From Acidovorax sp. sic0104 (GTDB lineage Bacteria > Pseudomonadota > Gammaproteobacteria > Burkholderiales > Burkholderiaceae_C), in contig NZ_JAHUWH010000021.1 of NCBI RefSeq assembly GCF_019219095.1, positions 1 through 64,000 of the forward strand: DNA of 64,000 nucleotides, written 5' to 3'. Within the stretch, counting starts at the first letter, position 1. Each line of letters begins with the position of its first letter. Of the stretch, positions 39,313 to 50,759 are shown piece by piece. Under the pieces are notes generated by a model that did not search any database, had not been told where the DNA came from, and saw only the letters and a list, made by a program, of their open reading frames with translations. Both the position numbers and the translations under genes were made by a program.

Positions 39313-41352
39313 GTGACGATCCCTCAGTCTTTCATTCAGGAGCTGCTCGCCCGTGTCGACGTGGTCGACATCGTGGGCCGCTACGTACAGCTCAAGAAAG
39401 GCGGGGCCAATTTCATGGGGCTGTGCCCCTTCCACGGCGAAAAATCCCCGTCCTTCAGCGTGAGCCCCGCCAAGCAGTTCTATCACTGCTTTGGCTGCGG
39501 CAAGAACGGCAACGCCATCAGCTTTCTGATGGACCACGCGGGCATGGGCTTCGTCGAGGCAGTGCAGGACCTGGCCCAGCAGGTGGGTTTGCAGGTGCCC
39601 GACGACGACATCTCCCCCCAGGAGAAGGAGCGCGCCGCCGCCGCGCGCCAGAAGCAGGCCACGCTGAGCGATGTGCTCGAGAAAGCGGGCGACGCCTACC
39701 GCCGCCAGTTGCGCGAGTCGCAGCGGGCCATTGGGTACCTCAAGGGGCGCGGCCTGTCCGGGGCCATCGCCAAGCGCTACGGTCTGGGCTATGCGCCCGA
39801 GGGCTGGCGCAGCCTGGCCAGCGTGTTCCCCCACTACGACGACCCGCTGCTGGAGGAGAGCGGTCTGGTCATCGTGGGCGAGGACGGTCAGGACAAGCGC
39901 TACGACCGCTTCCGCGACCGGGTGATGTTCCCCATCCGCAACGTCAAGGGCGAATGCATCGGCTTTGGCGGTCGGGTGCTGGGCGACGAGAAGCCAAAGT
40001 ACCTCAATTCGCCCGAAACCCCTGTGTTCCACAAGGGGCGCGAGCTGTACGGCCTGTTCGAAGCCCGTACCCCCATCCGCGAACACGGCTATGCGCTGGT
40101 CACCGAAGGCTACATGGACGTGGTGGCCCTGGCGCAGCTGGGCTTCCCGAACGCAGTAGCCACGCTGGGCACGGCCTGCACGCCCGAGCACGTGCACAAG
40201 CTGCTGCGCTTTACCGAATCGGTCGTGTTCAGCTTCGACGGCGACGCCGCCGGCCGCCGCGCGGCGCGCAAGGCGCTCGACGGGGCCCTGCCCCACGCCA
40301 CGGACACGCGCAGCATCAAGTTCCTGTTCCTGCCCGCCGAGCACGACCCCGACAGCTTCATCCGCGAGCATGGCACCGACGCCTTTGCCCGGCATGTGAG
40401 CGAGGCGGTGCCGCTCAGCCGATTTCTCGTCGAGTCGGCCAGCGAAGGCTGCGACCTGGCCACGGCCGAGGGCCGCGCCCACATGGCCAGCAATGCGCGC
40501 CCGCTGTGGTCGGCACTGCCCGACGGCATCCTGAAGCGCCAGGTGCTGGGCGAACTGGCCGACCTCACCCAGCTCAAAGCGCAGGACCTGGCGGACCTGT
40601 GGGGCCAGGCCGCAGGGCGCGACGCCCCCCGGCCGACGCACTCCGGCCACCCTGGCGCCGCAAGTCCACCACCCCGGCAAGCCCCCCCGATGTACGAACG
40701 GGAACCGCCCTCCTGGGACACACCGCCCGATCCGGGCTCGTGGCCGCCCCAGGGGGAGCCGCCCGGTGGCTATGGCAGCGGCTACGGCAGCCAGGGCGGG
40801 GGCAGCTACGGCGCCAAGCCCCCATTTCGCAAGGGCGGCGACTGGAAGGGCAACTGGAAGAAAAGGGACAAGGATTCCCCCTGGCCGCCCCAGCCCCGCC
40901 TGCCGCGCACCCCCACGGCCAGCCGCACCGACCATGCCGCACGCCTGCTGCTGTCGCACATGGCGTTTCTGGAGGAACTGACACACGACGACCACGCCAC
41001 CCTGTGCGCGCTGCCTTCGCCGCACGGCCCGCTGTTCAGCTGGCTGGAGGCGCAGTTCCACGAACACGGCCCGCTGGCCTGGGCCGTGCTGCGCGAAAGC
41101 CTGCGCGAGCACGAGTGCGAAGCCCTGGCGGTGAAGGTGATGACCGGATCGCACGCCCAGACCGAGGGCGACCTGCAGGAACTGCGCGAGGAGCTCCGGG
41201 ACCTGCTCAACCGCATGCAGGTCGATGACATCGAGGAGCAGCAAAAGCTGCTGATGCTGCAAGCCGCCTCGGACCCGGGCGCCCTGGTGCGCTATCGGGA
41301 GCTGGAGCACAGACGCCGGGTTTTGTTGGGTGTGGGCGGCAAAGCCGCTTGA
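39313..41352 (+). CDS. dnaG: DNA primase
   Basis: A 679-residue replicative primase that lays RNA primers at the fork. The CHC2 zinc finger is at about residues 38-65 (CPFHGEKSPSF..HCFGCGKNG), the TOPRIM region contains VTEGYMDVVAL and FSFDGDAAGRRAA, and the C-terminal DnaB-binding domain ends the protein. An unusual Pro/Gly/Arg-rich linker of about 105 residues (near 440-540) separates them. The start is a GTG at 39313 (TIPQSFIQELLARVD). It is followed by rpoD, as in the classic operon; rpsU is not here. Confidence 0.96.
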   Translation: MTIPQSFIQELLARVDVVDIVGRYVQLKKGGANFMGLCPFHGEKSPSFSVSPAKQFYHCFGCGKNGNAISFLMDHAGMGFVEAVQDLAQQVGLQVPDDDISPQEKERAAAARQKQATLSDVLEKAGDAYRRQLRESQRAIGYLKGRGLSGAIAKRYGLGYAPEGWRSLASVFPHYDDPLLEESGLVIVGEDGQDKRYDRFRDRVMFPIRNVKGECIGFGGRVLGDEKPKYLNSPETPVFHKGRELYGLFEARTPIREHGYALVTEGYMDVVALAQLGFPNAVATLGTACTPEHVHKLLRFTESVVFSFDGDAAGRRAARKALDGALPHATDTRSIKFLFLPAEHDPDSFIREHGTDAFARHVSEAVPLSRFLVESASEGCDLATAEGRAHMASNARPLWSALPDGILKRQVLGELADLTQLKAQDLADLWGQAAGRDAPRPTHSGHPGAASPPPRQAPPMYEREPPSWDTPPDPGSWPPQGEPPGGYGSGYGSQGGGSYGAKPPFRKGGDWKGNWKKRDKDSPWPPQPRLPRTPTASRTDHAARLLLSHMAFLEELTHDDHATLCALPSPHGPLFSWLEAQFHEHGPLAWAVLRESLREHECEALAVKVMTGSHAQTEGDLQELREELRDLLNRMQVDDIEEQQKLLMLQAASDPGALVRYRELEHRRRVLLGVGGKAA

Positions 41353-41367
41353 AATCCGTTCAGGCGG

Positions 41368-41373
41368 TATAAT
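41368..41373 (+). promoter_or_regulatory. Probable rpoD promoter -10 box
   Basis: A consensus TATAAT lies 16 bases after the dnaG stop and 248 bases before the rpoD ATG. The -35 region is weak (a TTGAAA at 41349-41354 is only 13 bases away, too close). A long leader would result. Confidence 0.5.
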
Positions 41374-41620
41374 GTAGGGTTAGTTAGCGGCAAGAGCGAC
41401 AGCAGCACCTCCGAGCCGGGCGACCGTGACAAACGCGCATATCTGCGCCGATCCAGCCCACTTATCGCAAGGACTGCACACCAAATGATCGCCCAGACAT
41501 CTTGCCCCTGAGGGTTTCCCCTCAAAAAAGCGCATGCCTTCCAGGGCTCGCTTTGCCACCCGCGCCGGGATCTGTGGCGTTTGCGTTTTCTTTGTGTCCG
41601 TTTTTGATTCTGAGGTGTCC

Positions 41621-43993
<2,373 letters not shown>

Positions 43994-44052
43994 GCGGCGT
44001 CCCCGTCGGCGAAGTACCACAAGGCTTTTGTGCCTTGCGCCCCCTGAAAAAA

Positions 44053-44086
44053 GCCCTACACGCCTTGCCGTGTGGGGCTTTTTGCA
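44053..44086 (+). terminator. Intrinsic terminator after rpoD
   Basis: Stem GCCCTACACG (44053-44062) pairs with CGTGTGGGGC (44069-44078) around a 6-base loop, with an A-run before and a T-run (TTTTT) directly after. This is a textbook rho-independent terminator 60 bases past the rpoD stop. Confidence 0.92.
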
Positions 44087-44293
44087 TTTTTATGCCGTTT
44101 TGCGCTCCGCCCCGCGTTAACCCCGACGTTCCAGACAGCAAAATGACAGCTTGTAACGCCACGATGGCACACCGCTCGTGGAGACTGTCATGCAGTTCGG
44201 CAATCTCCGGTGGCGCGCCTTGCGACCCGATCCATCCAGCGCGTGCCGTTCAACGATCTGCCCTCGACCTGCCACCTATTTGCGAGACACCGC

Positions 44294-45319
44294 ATGACGA
44301 CATCCTTCAATCGCCGCCAGATCCTGACCCACGCAGCCGCTGCCAGCGCGTTGAGTGCACTGGGCGCCTCGACGGCGACATCCGCGTGGGCGCAGCAGGC
44401 CGCGCGCAGTCCCGCGCATGCCAAGGCCACCAAGCTGGCCTCCACGCTGCGCATCGTCATACCGGCCAATCCCGGCGGCGGCTGGGACCAGACGGGCCGA
44501 GCCCTGGGCACAGCCCTGGTAGGGGTGGGCGCGGCGGATCAGATCGAGTATGAAAACATCGGCGGCAAGGGAGGCACCATCGGCCTGGCCAAGTACGCCG
44601 AAAAGTACGGCAATGACGCCAACACGCTGCTGATGGGCGGCATGGTGATGGTGGGCGCGGTAGCCCTGCAAAAGCCCGCCGTGGACCTGACCCAGATCCA
44701 GCCCCTGGCGCGCCTGACCAGCGACTACCTGGTGGCCGCCGTGGCCGCCAAGTCCCCCATCCAGAACACCAAGGACCTGGCCGAAGCCCTGCGTGCCGAC
44801 CTGCGCTCGGTGCCCGTGGCGGGCGGCTCGGCTGGCGGCGTGGACCACATCTTCGCGGGCGTGCTGGCGCGCGCCGCCAAGGCCAGCCCCGAGAACCTGG
44901 TCTACAAGCCGTTTGCCGGCGGCTCCGAGGTGGTCGATGCCGTGCTGTCGGGCTCTGCGACCGTGGGCTTGTCGGGCTATAGCGAGTTCAGCGATGCGAT
45001 CGCGGCAGGCAAGCTGCGCGCCATCGGCGTGTCGTCCCGCCGCAGCGTGTTCGGGCTGCCGGCGTTTCGCGAGCAAGGGCTGGATGCTGCGATGGCCAAC
45101 TGGCGCGGCGTGTTCACCGGCAAGGGCGTGGCGGCAGCGCGCGCGGCCGAGATGCTCAACGCCGTCGAGGCCGCCACCGGCCATGAATCCTGGCAGCGCA
45201 CCCTCAAGAACAACCGATGGGAGCCGTCGTGGCTGGCCGGCAAGGACCTGGCGGAGTTCATGGAGCTGGACCTCACCACCGCCCGCGTGATGGTGTACCT
45301 GCTCAAGCTGAAGGCCTGA
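44294..45319 (+). CDS. Bug/TctC family substrate-binding protein
   Basis: A 341-residue periplasmic binding protein of the tripartite tricarboxylate transporter type (Bug family). The N-terminus MTTSFNRRQILTHAAAASAL is a twin-arginine signal ending near SAWA. The core contains LRIVIPANPGGGWDQTGRAL and ENIGGKGGTIGLAKYA, somewhat diverged from standard Bug proteins, as in the TctC members that bind citrate-like acids. No TctA/TctB membrane genes are nearby; a chemoreceptor gene starts 51 bases downstream. Ligand unknown. Confidence 0.88.
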   Translation: MTTSFNRRQILTHAAAASALSALGASTATSAWAQQAARSPAHAKATKLASTLRIVIPANPGGGWDQTGRALGTALVGVGAADQIEYENIGGKGGTIGLAKYAEKYGNDANTLLMGGMVMVGAVALQKPAVDLTQIQPLARLTSDYLVAAVAAKSPIQNTKDLAEALRADLRSVPVAGGSAGGVDHIFAGVLARAAKASPENLVYKPFAGGSEVVDAVLSGSATVGLSGYSEFSDAIAAGKLRAIGVSSRRSVFGLPAFREQGLDAAMANWRGVFTGKGVAAARAAEMLNAVEAATGHESWQRTLKNNRWEPSWLAGKDLAEFMELDLTTARVMVYLLKLKA

Positions 45320-45370
45320 TGACACGAGCGGCACAGGGCAAAACCCCCCGCTGACCTCCGGAACTGACCC

Positions 45371-46945
45371 ATGAAGATGTCCAACCACTCCATTGGCGCA
45401 CGCATGGCCACCGCGCTCGGCCTGGTGCTGGCGCTGATGATCGGCGCCGCCCTGTTCGGCATAGCGGCGCTTTACCGCACGTTGGGCACCTACGACACCA
45501 CGGTGCAGGAGCGCGTGGCGCAGGAGCGCGCCGTGAGCCGCATGGAGAGCGAATTCAAGACCCAGGTGCTGGAGTGGAAAAACACCCTGCTGCGCGGCGA
45601 GGACTCGCGCAAGCGCGAGCTGCACTGGGCCGCCTTCCAGGCCAGCGAAAAACGCGTGGCCGATGCCGCCACGACGCTGGAGCCCCAACTGGCCGACCCC
45701 CAGGAAAAGGCCGCGCTGCAGAAGTTCACCCAGGCCCACACGCAGATGGCACAGGGCTACCGCAAAGGCTTTGAAGTGTTCCAGTCGCTGGGCTTCGTGC
45801 CGTCCGCTGGCGATGCCGACGTGGCCGATATCGACCAGGGCCCCGCCAAGCTGCTCACCGCACTGAGCCAGCAGGTGGCTGCCAGCAGCGCGGCCATTGC
45901 ACAGCAGGCGGCGCAGGACGCTCGGCGGGCCCTTGTCAGCAGCCTGGTGGCGCTGGCCCTGGTGACAGCGCTGGGTGCCTGTGCGGGCTGGCTGCTCACG
46001 CGATCGGTGGTGCGCCCGCTGGGCGTCGCGGTGTCGCTGGCCCACAAGGTGGCGGCCGGCGACCTGACCACCAGCATCCGCGTGGAGGGCCGCGACGAAC
46101 CAGCCCGGCTGCTGGAGGCGCTGCGTGCCATGCAGGACAACCTGGAGAACGTGGTGGCGGGCGTGCGCAGCAATGCCGAAGGCGTGGCCAGCGCCAGCGC
46201 CGAGATCGCCCAGGGCAATGCCGACCTGAGCCTGCGCACGGAAGAGCAGGCAGCATCGCTGGACGAGACTTCGTCGTCCATGCAGCAGTTGCAGGCGACG
46301 GTGCAGCAGAACGCCTCGAACGCGCAACGCGCGAACGAACTGGCCCGCAACGGAGCTGCTGTCGCCCAGCGCGGCGGCGACGTGGTCACGCAGATGGTGG
46401 AGGTGGTGCAGGGCATCCAGGACAGCTCCCGCCGCATCTCGGACATCATCGGTGTGATCGATGGCATCGCCTTCCAGACCAACATCCTGGCGCTGAACGC
46501 CGCCGTGGAGGCCGCACGCGCCGGCGAGCAGGGCCGGGGCTTTGCGGTGGTGGCCAGCGAGGTGCGCAACCTCGCCACGCGCAGCGCCAGCGCGGCGCGC
46601 GAGATCAAGGCGCTGATCCAGACCAGCGTGGACCGTGTGCAGGCCGGCTCCGACCTGGCCCGCGATGCCGGCACTACCATGGCCGAAGTCGTGTCCTCCA
46701 TCCGCGAGGTGAGCAGCCTGATGGAAGAGATCAGCCAGGCCAGCGCAGCACAGACATCGGACATGCAGCGCGTGACCCAGGCCATCGTGCGCATGGACGA
46801 CGTGACGCAGCAGAACGCCGCGCTGGTCGAAGAAAGCGCCGCCGCCGCTGGCAGCCTGAGCGGCCAGGCCCGTCAGATGGTGGAGGCCGTGGCGGTGTTC
46901 CGGGTGCGGCAGCACCACGCGGCGCTGCCTGCCCCGCGTGACTGA
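45371..46945 (+). CDS. Methyl-accepting chemotaxis protein
   Basis: A 524-residue transmembrane chemoreceptor of the Tsr/Tar layout: transmembrane helix at about 12-32, a periplasmic four-helix-bundle domain of about 150 residues, a second helix near 195-215 ([16 protein letters not shown]), HAMP, and a long cytoplasmic coiled coil. The signalling tip reads [20 protein letters not shown]. It should control the CheA-CheW complex. No CheB/CheR pentapeptide is seen at the C-terminus. The gene follows a binding-protein gene closely, so ligand delivery by that protein is possible. Confidence 0.95.
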   Translation: MKMSNHSIGARMATALGLVLALMIGAALFGIAALYRTLGTYDTTVQERVAQERAVSRMESEFKTQVLEWKNTLLRGEDSRKRELHWAAFQASEKRVADAATTLEPQLADPQEKAALQKFTQAHTQMAQGYRKGFEVFQSLGFVPSAGDADVADIDQGPAKLLTALSQQVAASSAAIAQQAAQDARRALVSSLVALALVTALGACAGWLLTRSVVRPLGVAVSLAHKVAAGDLTTSIRVEGRDEPARLLEALRAMQDNLENVVAGVRSNAEGVASASAEIAQGNADLSLRTEEQAASLDETSSSMQQLQATVQQNASNAQRANELARNGAAVAQRGGDVVTQMVEVVQGIQDSSRRISDIIGVIDGIAFQTNILALNAAVEAARAGEQGRGFAVVASEVRNLATRSASAAREIKALIQTSVDRVQAGSDLARDAGTTMAEVVSSIREVSSLMEEISQASAAQTSDMQRVTQAIVRMDDVTQQNAALVEESAAAAGSLSGQARQMVEAVAVFRVRQHHAALPAPRD

Positions 46946-46972
46946 TCTCCAATTACTTTCAAAAACATAAAC

Positions 46973-47032
46973 CCGTTCACGCTGAGCCTGTCGAAGCGCC
47001 CCACAAGGCTTCGACAGGCTTAGCCCGAACGG
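46973..47032. repeat. Inverted pair of CCGTTC..CTGTCGAAGC motif
   Basis: Left arm 46973-46997 and right arm 47008-47032 are near-perfect 25-base reverse complements with a 10-base loop. This can form a strong bidirectional hairpin 28 bases past the chemoreceptor stop and could act as a terminator for both convergent genes. Confidence 0.8.
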
Positions 47033-47097
47033 TATGGGATATTGAATGCTTGAACGCGAACCCTTGTGGAAGGGTGCGAGGCGCTGGCACCACGATA

Positions 47098-47153
47098 AGC
47101 TATAAAAACAATAGCAAATCCCGCTTGCCCATCAAGCGACAGCGGCCTAAAAG
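47098..47153 (+). repeat. Dispersed short repeat
   Basis: GCTATAAAAACAATAGCAAA followed by CGCTTGCCCATCAAGCG, itself a hairpin. Same family as 28152-28216 and 52258-52335. Confidence 0.55.
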
Positions 47154-47158
47154 CCCCT

Positions 47159-47231
47159 ACCGTTCGGGCTAAGCCTGTCGAAGCCGGGGCACGACGCCAG
47201 CGCAGCCCTTTGACAAGCTCAGGGTGAACGG
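47159..47231. repeat. Second inverted pair of the CTGTCGAAGC motif
   Basis: ACCGTTCGGGCTAAGCCTGT (from 47159) is inverted by CTTTGACAAGCTCAGGGTGA (to about 47228), with an 18-20 base loop. Diverged compared with the pair at 46973-47032. Confidence 0.65.
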
Positions 47232-47317
47232 TTCGTGGCGGAGCACGGTCTGGGGACACCCACATCCGCCCACCCCCGAAGACAAACACGCCGGCTGCCC
47301 CGCCGGACGCAGCCTCT

Positions 47318-48337
47318 TCAATCCACCTTCACATTCGCGTTCTTCACCACCTGCGCCATGCGCGCGGCCTCGCTCTTGAAGAACGCCGCAGCCTGGTCAG
47401 GCGGCGTGAGCTTGATCTCGTAGCCCTGGGCGATCAGCGCATCGTGCGCCTCGGGCATCTCCATCGCAGCCTTGAAGCCGTTGTACAGGCGGGCCAGTTC
47501 GGCCTTGGGCAGCCCGGCCGGGCCCACCGGGGCGATCCAGCCATCCAGCTCGAAGCCCGCGAGCCCCTGCTCCGCAATCGTGGGCACGCCGGGCAGCGAC
47601 GCGACGCGGCTGGCCGTGGTCACGCCCAGCGCGCGCAGCGCGCCTGATTTGATGTGCGCCGCCGCAGGCGCCACCGCCACCACGCCCAGCTGCACCTGGC
47701 CGCCCAGGATGTCGTTCATGAGCGGGCCCATGCCGCGGTACGGGATGTGCTTGATGTCGAGCCTGGCCTGGTCCACGAACATCGCGGCCCCCAGGTGCAG
47801 GATGGTTCCGTTGCCGGAGGAGCCGTAGTTCAGCACGCCGGGCTTGGCTTTGGCATAGGCGATCAGCTCCGGCACGGTCTTGGCCGGCACGCCGGGGTGC
47901 GCCACCAGCACGAAGGGCGTGGCCCCGAGGATGGTGATGGGCGTGATGTCGGCCAGCGAGTCGAACGGAATGCTTTTGTACACGCTGGGGTTGACCACGT
48001 GGTTGTTGGACACCACGCCGATCACGGAGCCGTCCTTGGGGGCGCGCACGATCTGCGTGGTGCCCGTGATGCCGCCCGCGCCCGGCAGGTTCTCGATGAC
48101 CACCGGCTGTCCCAGCGCCTTGGACAGGCTGTTGCTGATGGCGCGGATCGCGCCGTCGGCCCCCGAGCCGGCCGACAGCGGCAGGATCACGCGCAGCGGC
48201 TTGCCGTCGCCCTGGGCACGGGCTGCCCGCGGCAGGCCCCAGGCGGCAGCACCCAACGTGGCGGCGCCAGTGACGATGGCCTGGCGGCGTGTGAGGAGGC
48301 TGTTGGACGAAGGGATGGCGGGGGCAGTGGTGGGCAT
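47318..48337 (-). CDS. Bug family tripartite tricarboxylate transporter binding protein
   Basis: A 339-residue periplasmic solute-binding protein. The signal LTRRQAIVTGAATLGAAAWG carries a twin-arginine pair and ends near ARAQ. Family blocks include VVIENLPGAGGITGTTQIVR, YGSSGNGTILHLGAAMF and HIPYRGMGPLMNDILGGQVQ. It is probably the uptake receptor for the acid degraded by the two enzymes encoded upstream in the same transcription unit (83-base gap to the CoA-transferase). Membrane subunits are not in the window. The ATG at 48337 has GGAG 9 bases upstream. Confidence 0.93.
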   Translation of the reverse strand: MPTTAPAIPSSNSLLTRRQAIVTGAATLGAAAWGLPRAARAQGDGKPLRVILPLSAGSGADGAIRAISNSLSKALGQPVVIENLPGAGGITGTTQIVRAPKDGSVIGVVSNNHVVNPSVYKSIPFDSLADITPITILGATPFVLVAHPGVPAKTVPELIAYAKAKPGVLNYGSSGNGTILHLGAAMFVDQARLDIKHIPYRGMGPLMNDILGGQVQLGVVAVAPAAAHIKSGALRALGVTTASRVASLPGVPTIAEQGLAGFELDGWIAPVGPAGLPKAELARLYNGFKAAMEMPEAHDALIAQGYEIKLTPPDQAAAFFKSEAARMAQVVKNANVKVD

Positions 48338-48420
48338 GGGTTTGTCTCCAGTCGTTGTCATTCAATCCGGGGGGGCTGCGGTCTGCGCCGCGTGGTTTTC
48401 CCCCGGCCGTCGAGAAAAAT

Positions 48421-49635
48421 TCAGGCAATCGCACCCGTGGCGTGCAGCGCGGCCACTGCATCGGCCGTGTAGCCCAGGCCCTGCAGCAGCTCGGCCGTGT
48501 GCTGCCCCAGGCGGGGTGGGTCGCAGCGCACATCCAGGCGCTGACCGTCCATGCGCAGCGGCATGAGCGTGATCTGCGCCGTCTGGCCGGCCCGGTCACC
48601 GTCGGGCAGCGTGATGTCGGCCAGGCCACCCGTGGCCTGCAGGTGCGGGTCGTCGAAAAGCTCCTCGGGCCGGCGGATGGGTGCGAACGGCAGGCCGTGC
48701 CGCTCGAAGATCCCGGCCAGCGTGTCGGCCGTGTGCCGTGCCAGGCGCTCGCGCAGCACCGGCATCAGCGTGGGCCGAGCACGCACGCGGTCGTTGTTGG
48801 TGGCAAGCTGCGGGTCGGCCTTGAGGTCGGCATAGCCCATGGCGTCGCAGAAGGTCTGCCACTGCGCGTCGCTCACGGCGGCCAGGAAGATCTGCCCGCC
48901 GTCCTTCACGCTGAACACGTCGTACACGGCCCAGGACGAGATGCGGTCGGGCATGGGCGCCGCAGGCTGGCCGGTGACGGCGTACTGCATCATGTGCTGG
49001 CCCACCAGGAAGACGTTGTTCTCGAACAGGGCCGAGTCCACCTCCTGCCCGCGCCCGGTGATGCCGCGCTGCATCAGCGCAGCCATGGCGCCGATGGCAC
49101 CGAACATGCCGCCCATGATGTCGTTCACGCTGGTGCCCGCGCGCAGCGGGTCGCCCGGGCGGCCTGTCATGTAGGCCAGGCCGCCCATCATCTGCACCAC
49201 TTCGTCGAGCGCCGTGCGATGCTCGTACGGGCCGGGCAGAAAGCCCGTGTGGTTGACGTAGATGAGGCGCGGGTTCAGCGGGCTCAGCGCCGCGTAGTCC
49301 AGCCCGTACTTGGCCATCACGCCGGGCTTGAAGTTCTGCGCCACCACATCGGCCGAGACTGCGAGCTTGCGCGCCGCTTCCAGCCCCTCGGGGCTGCGCA
49401 GGTCGAGCGCGATGCTCTTCTTGTTGCGGTTGAACATGGGAAAGAAGCCCGCGCCCGCGCCCAGCAGGTGGCGCGTGCGGTCGCCGTCCACCGGCTCGAC
49501 CTTGATGACCTCGGCCCCCAGGTCTGCCAGCACCATGCCGCAGGTGGGGCCCATGACCATGTGGGTGAACTCGACCACGCGCAGGCCTTCCAGGGGCAGG
49601 CGGGGGGATGGGGCGGGGGACTGTGTGTCGTTCAT
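48421..49635 (-). CDS. CaiB/BaiF family CoA-transferase
   Basis: A 404-residue class III CoA-transferase. The N-terminal PLEGLRVVEFTHMVMGPTCG and the segment VEPVDGDRTRHLLGAGAGFF, NRNKKSIALDLRSPEGLEAA are standard, as is the catalytic Asp region (NFKPGVMAKYGLDY). It should move CoA from a donor such as succinyl-CoA to a carboxylic acid. The next gene upstream encodes an HMG-CoA-lyase-like enzyme 22 bases away, so activation followed by C-C cleavage of a 3-hydroxy acid is suggested. Start ATG at 49635; the longer frame overlaps the lyase gene. Confidence 0.92.
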   Translation of the reverse strand: MNDTQSPAPSPRLPLEGLRVVEFTHMVMGPTCGMVLADLGAEVIKVEPVDGDRTRHLLGAGAGFFPMFNRNKKSIALDLRSPEGLEAARKLAVSADVVAQNFKPGVMAKYGLDYAALSPLNPRLIYVNHTGFLPGPYEHRTALDEVVQMMGGLAYMTGRPGDPLRAGTSVNDIMGGMFGAIGAMAALMQRGITGRGQEVDSALFENNVFLVGQHMMQYAVTGQPAAPMPDRISSWAVYDVFSVKDGGQIFLAAVSDAQWQTFCDAMGYADLKADPQLATNNDRVRARPTLMPVLRERLARHTADTLAGIFERHGLPFAPIRRPEELFDDPHLQATGGLADITLPDGDRAGQTAQITLMPLRMDGQRLDVRCDPPRLGQHTAELLQGLGYTADAVAALHATGAIA

Positions 49636-49657
49636 TGCGCAGGGTCCAACAGGAAGT

Positions 49658-50647
49658 TCAGGCCGCTTGCATCGCGGCGGGTGCGGCATTCTGGGGCAAC
49701 CCGGCCTGCCACAGGGTGCCGTGCAGCGTCTCACCGCGCAGCCAGCCGGCGACACGCTGGCGCAGCATGAGCAGCGCGGCCACGTCGATGCCGGTTTCCA
49801 CCCCCATGCGTTCCAGCATGAACACCAGGTCTTCGGTGGTGACGTTGCCGCTCGCGCCTGGCGCGTGCGGGCAGCCGCCGATGCCGGCCAGGCAGGCGTC
49901 GAAGCGGGTGATGCCTGCCTGCCACGCGGCGTAGACATTGGCCAGGCCCATGCCGCGCGTGTCATGAAAGTGCGCGCAGGCCAGCCGCTCGCCCACCAGT
50001 GCGCGGGCCCTGCCGAACAGCCGGTCGACCGAGGCGGGGTCGGCGTAGCCCACGGTGTCGGCCAGGCTCACGCGGTCGGCGCCCGCGTCGAGCAAGGCCT
50101 GCATCAGGCGCAGCACCTCGCTCTCGGCCACCTCGCCCTGCAGCGTGCAGCCGAACGCTGTGCCCACGCCGCCTTCGATGAGGGCGCGGCTGCCGCTGGC
50201 ATCGCGCAGCGCCCGGATGCGCGCCACCTCGGCCACCACCTCGTCCGGTGTCCTGCGCAGATTGGCCAGGCTGTGCGCGTGGCTGGCCGACAGGGGCACG
50301 ACCATCAGGTCGGCGCCGCACTCCAGGGCGCGCTCGGCCCCCTTCAAGTTGGGCACCAGCACCGAGGCGACGATCCCCGGCAGCGTCTTGGCGTGGGCCA
50401 GTACCTCGGCCGTGTCGGCCAGTTGCGGCAGAAGGCGGGCGGGAACGAAGGAGCCCACCTCGATCTCGCGCTGCCCGGCTGCATGGGCAGCGTTGACCCA
50501 TTCGATCTTGCAGGCCGTGGAGACGATGGTGGCGATGCTCTGCAGCCCATCGCGCAGGCCGACTTCGCGCACCAGGGCCACGGTGGGGGACTGCGGTGCA
50601 CTGGCGCAAGCAACAGGGGTGGGCGAGCTGTTCACAAGGGTCTCCAT
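49658..50647 (-). CDS. Hydroxymethylglutaryl-CoA lyase family enzyme
   Basis: A 329-residue DRE-TIM metallolyase. VREVGLRDGLQ near residue 27 carries the metal-binding Asp, HFHDTRGMGLANVYAA the metal-binding His pair, and GIGGCPHAPGASGNVTTED the catalytic-cysteine loop that is the HMG-CoA lyase signature. It should cleave HMG-CoA, or a close analogue, to acetyl-CoA and a keto acid. It heads a minus-strand unit with a CoA-transferase and a Bug binding protein and is divergent from a LysR gene. Confidence 0.92.
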   Translation of the reverse strand: METLVNSSPTPVACASAPQSPTVALVREVGLRDGLQSIATIVSTACKIEWVNAAHAAGQREIEVGSFVPARLLPQLADTAEVLAHAKTLPGIVASVLVPNLKGAERALECGADLMVVPLSASHAHSLANLRRTPDEVVAEVARIRALRDASGSRALIEGGVGTAFGCTLQGEVAESEVLRLMQALLDAGADRVSLADTVGYADPASVDRLFGRARALVGERLACAHFHDTRGMGLANVYAAWQAGITRFDACLAGIGGCPHAPGASGNVTTEDLVFMLERMGVETGIDVAALLMLRQRVAGWLRGETLHGTLWQAGLPQNAAPAAMQAA

Positions 50648-50720
50648 CGTTTCTTTGTCTGTGATGGAGAATTCTAGAAATTCCGATTTGAATCAGAAAA
50701 TACATTCTGGAATCCAAATC

Positions 50721-50735
50721 GTTCCAACTTGGAAC
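50721..50735. promoter_or_regulatory. Perfect LysR-type palindrome (T-N11-A)
   Basis: GTTCCAACTTGGAAC is a perfect 15-base palindrome in the 112-base gap between the HMG-CoA-lyase-like and lysR-type genes, 25 bases before the LysR GTG. Inside it TTCCAACTTGGAA fits T-N11-A, the LysR family recognition rule. Confidence 0.65.
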
Positions 50736-50759
50736 ATCTCAAACCCACCGGGAGCCACC

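Larger units (their letters stand above)
46946..47317. other. Intergenic stretch made of repeats
   Basis: Between the chemoreceptor gene and a convergent Bug-family gene. It contains two inverted pairs of the GTTCGGGCTGAGCCTGTCGA motif and one short dispersed repeat (separate entries). No gene is supported. Confidence 0.75.

Noticed and set aside
44276..46918. An 880-codon minus-strand frame opposite the Bug protein and chemoreceptor genes.
   Set aside because: Antisense shadow spanning two well-supported genes and their gap.
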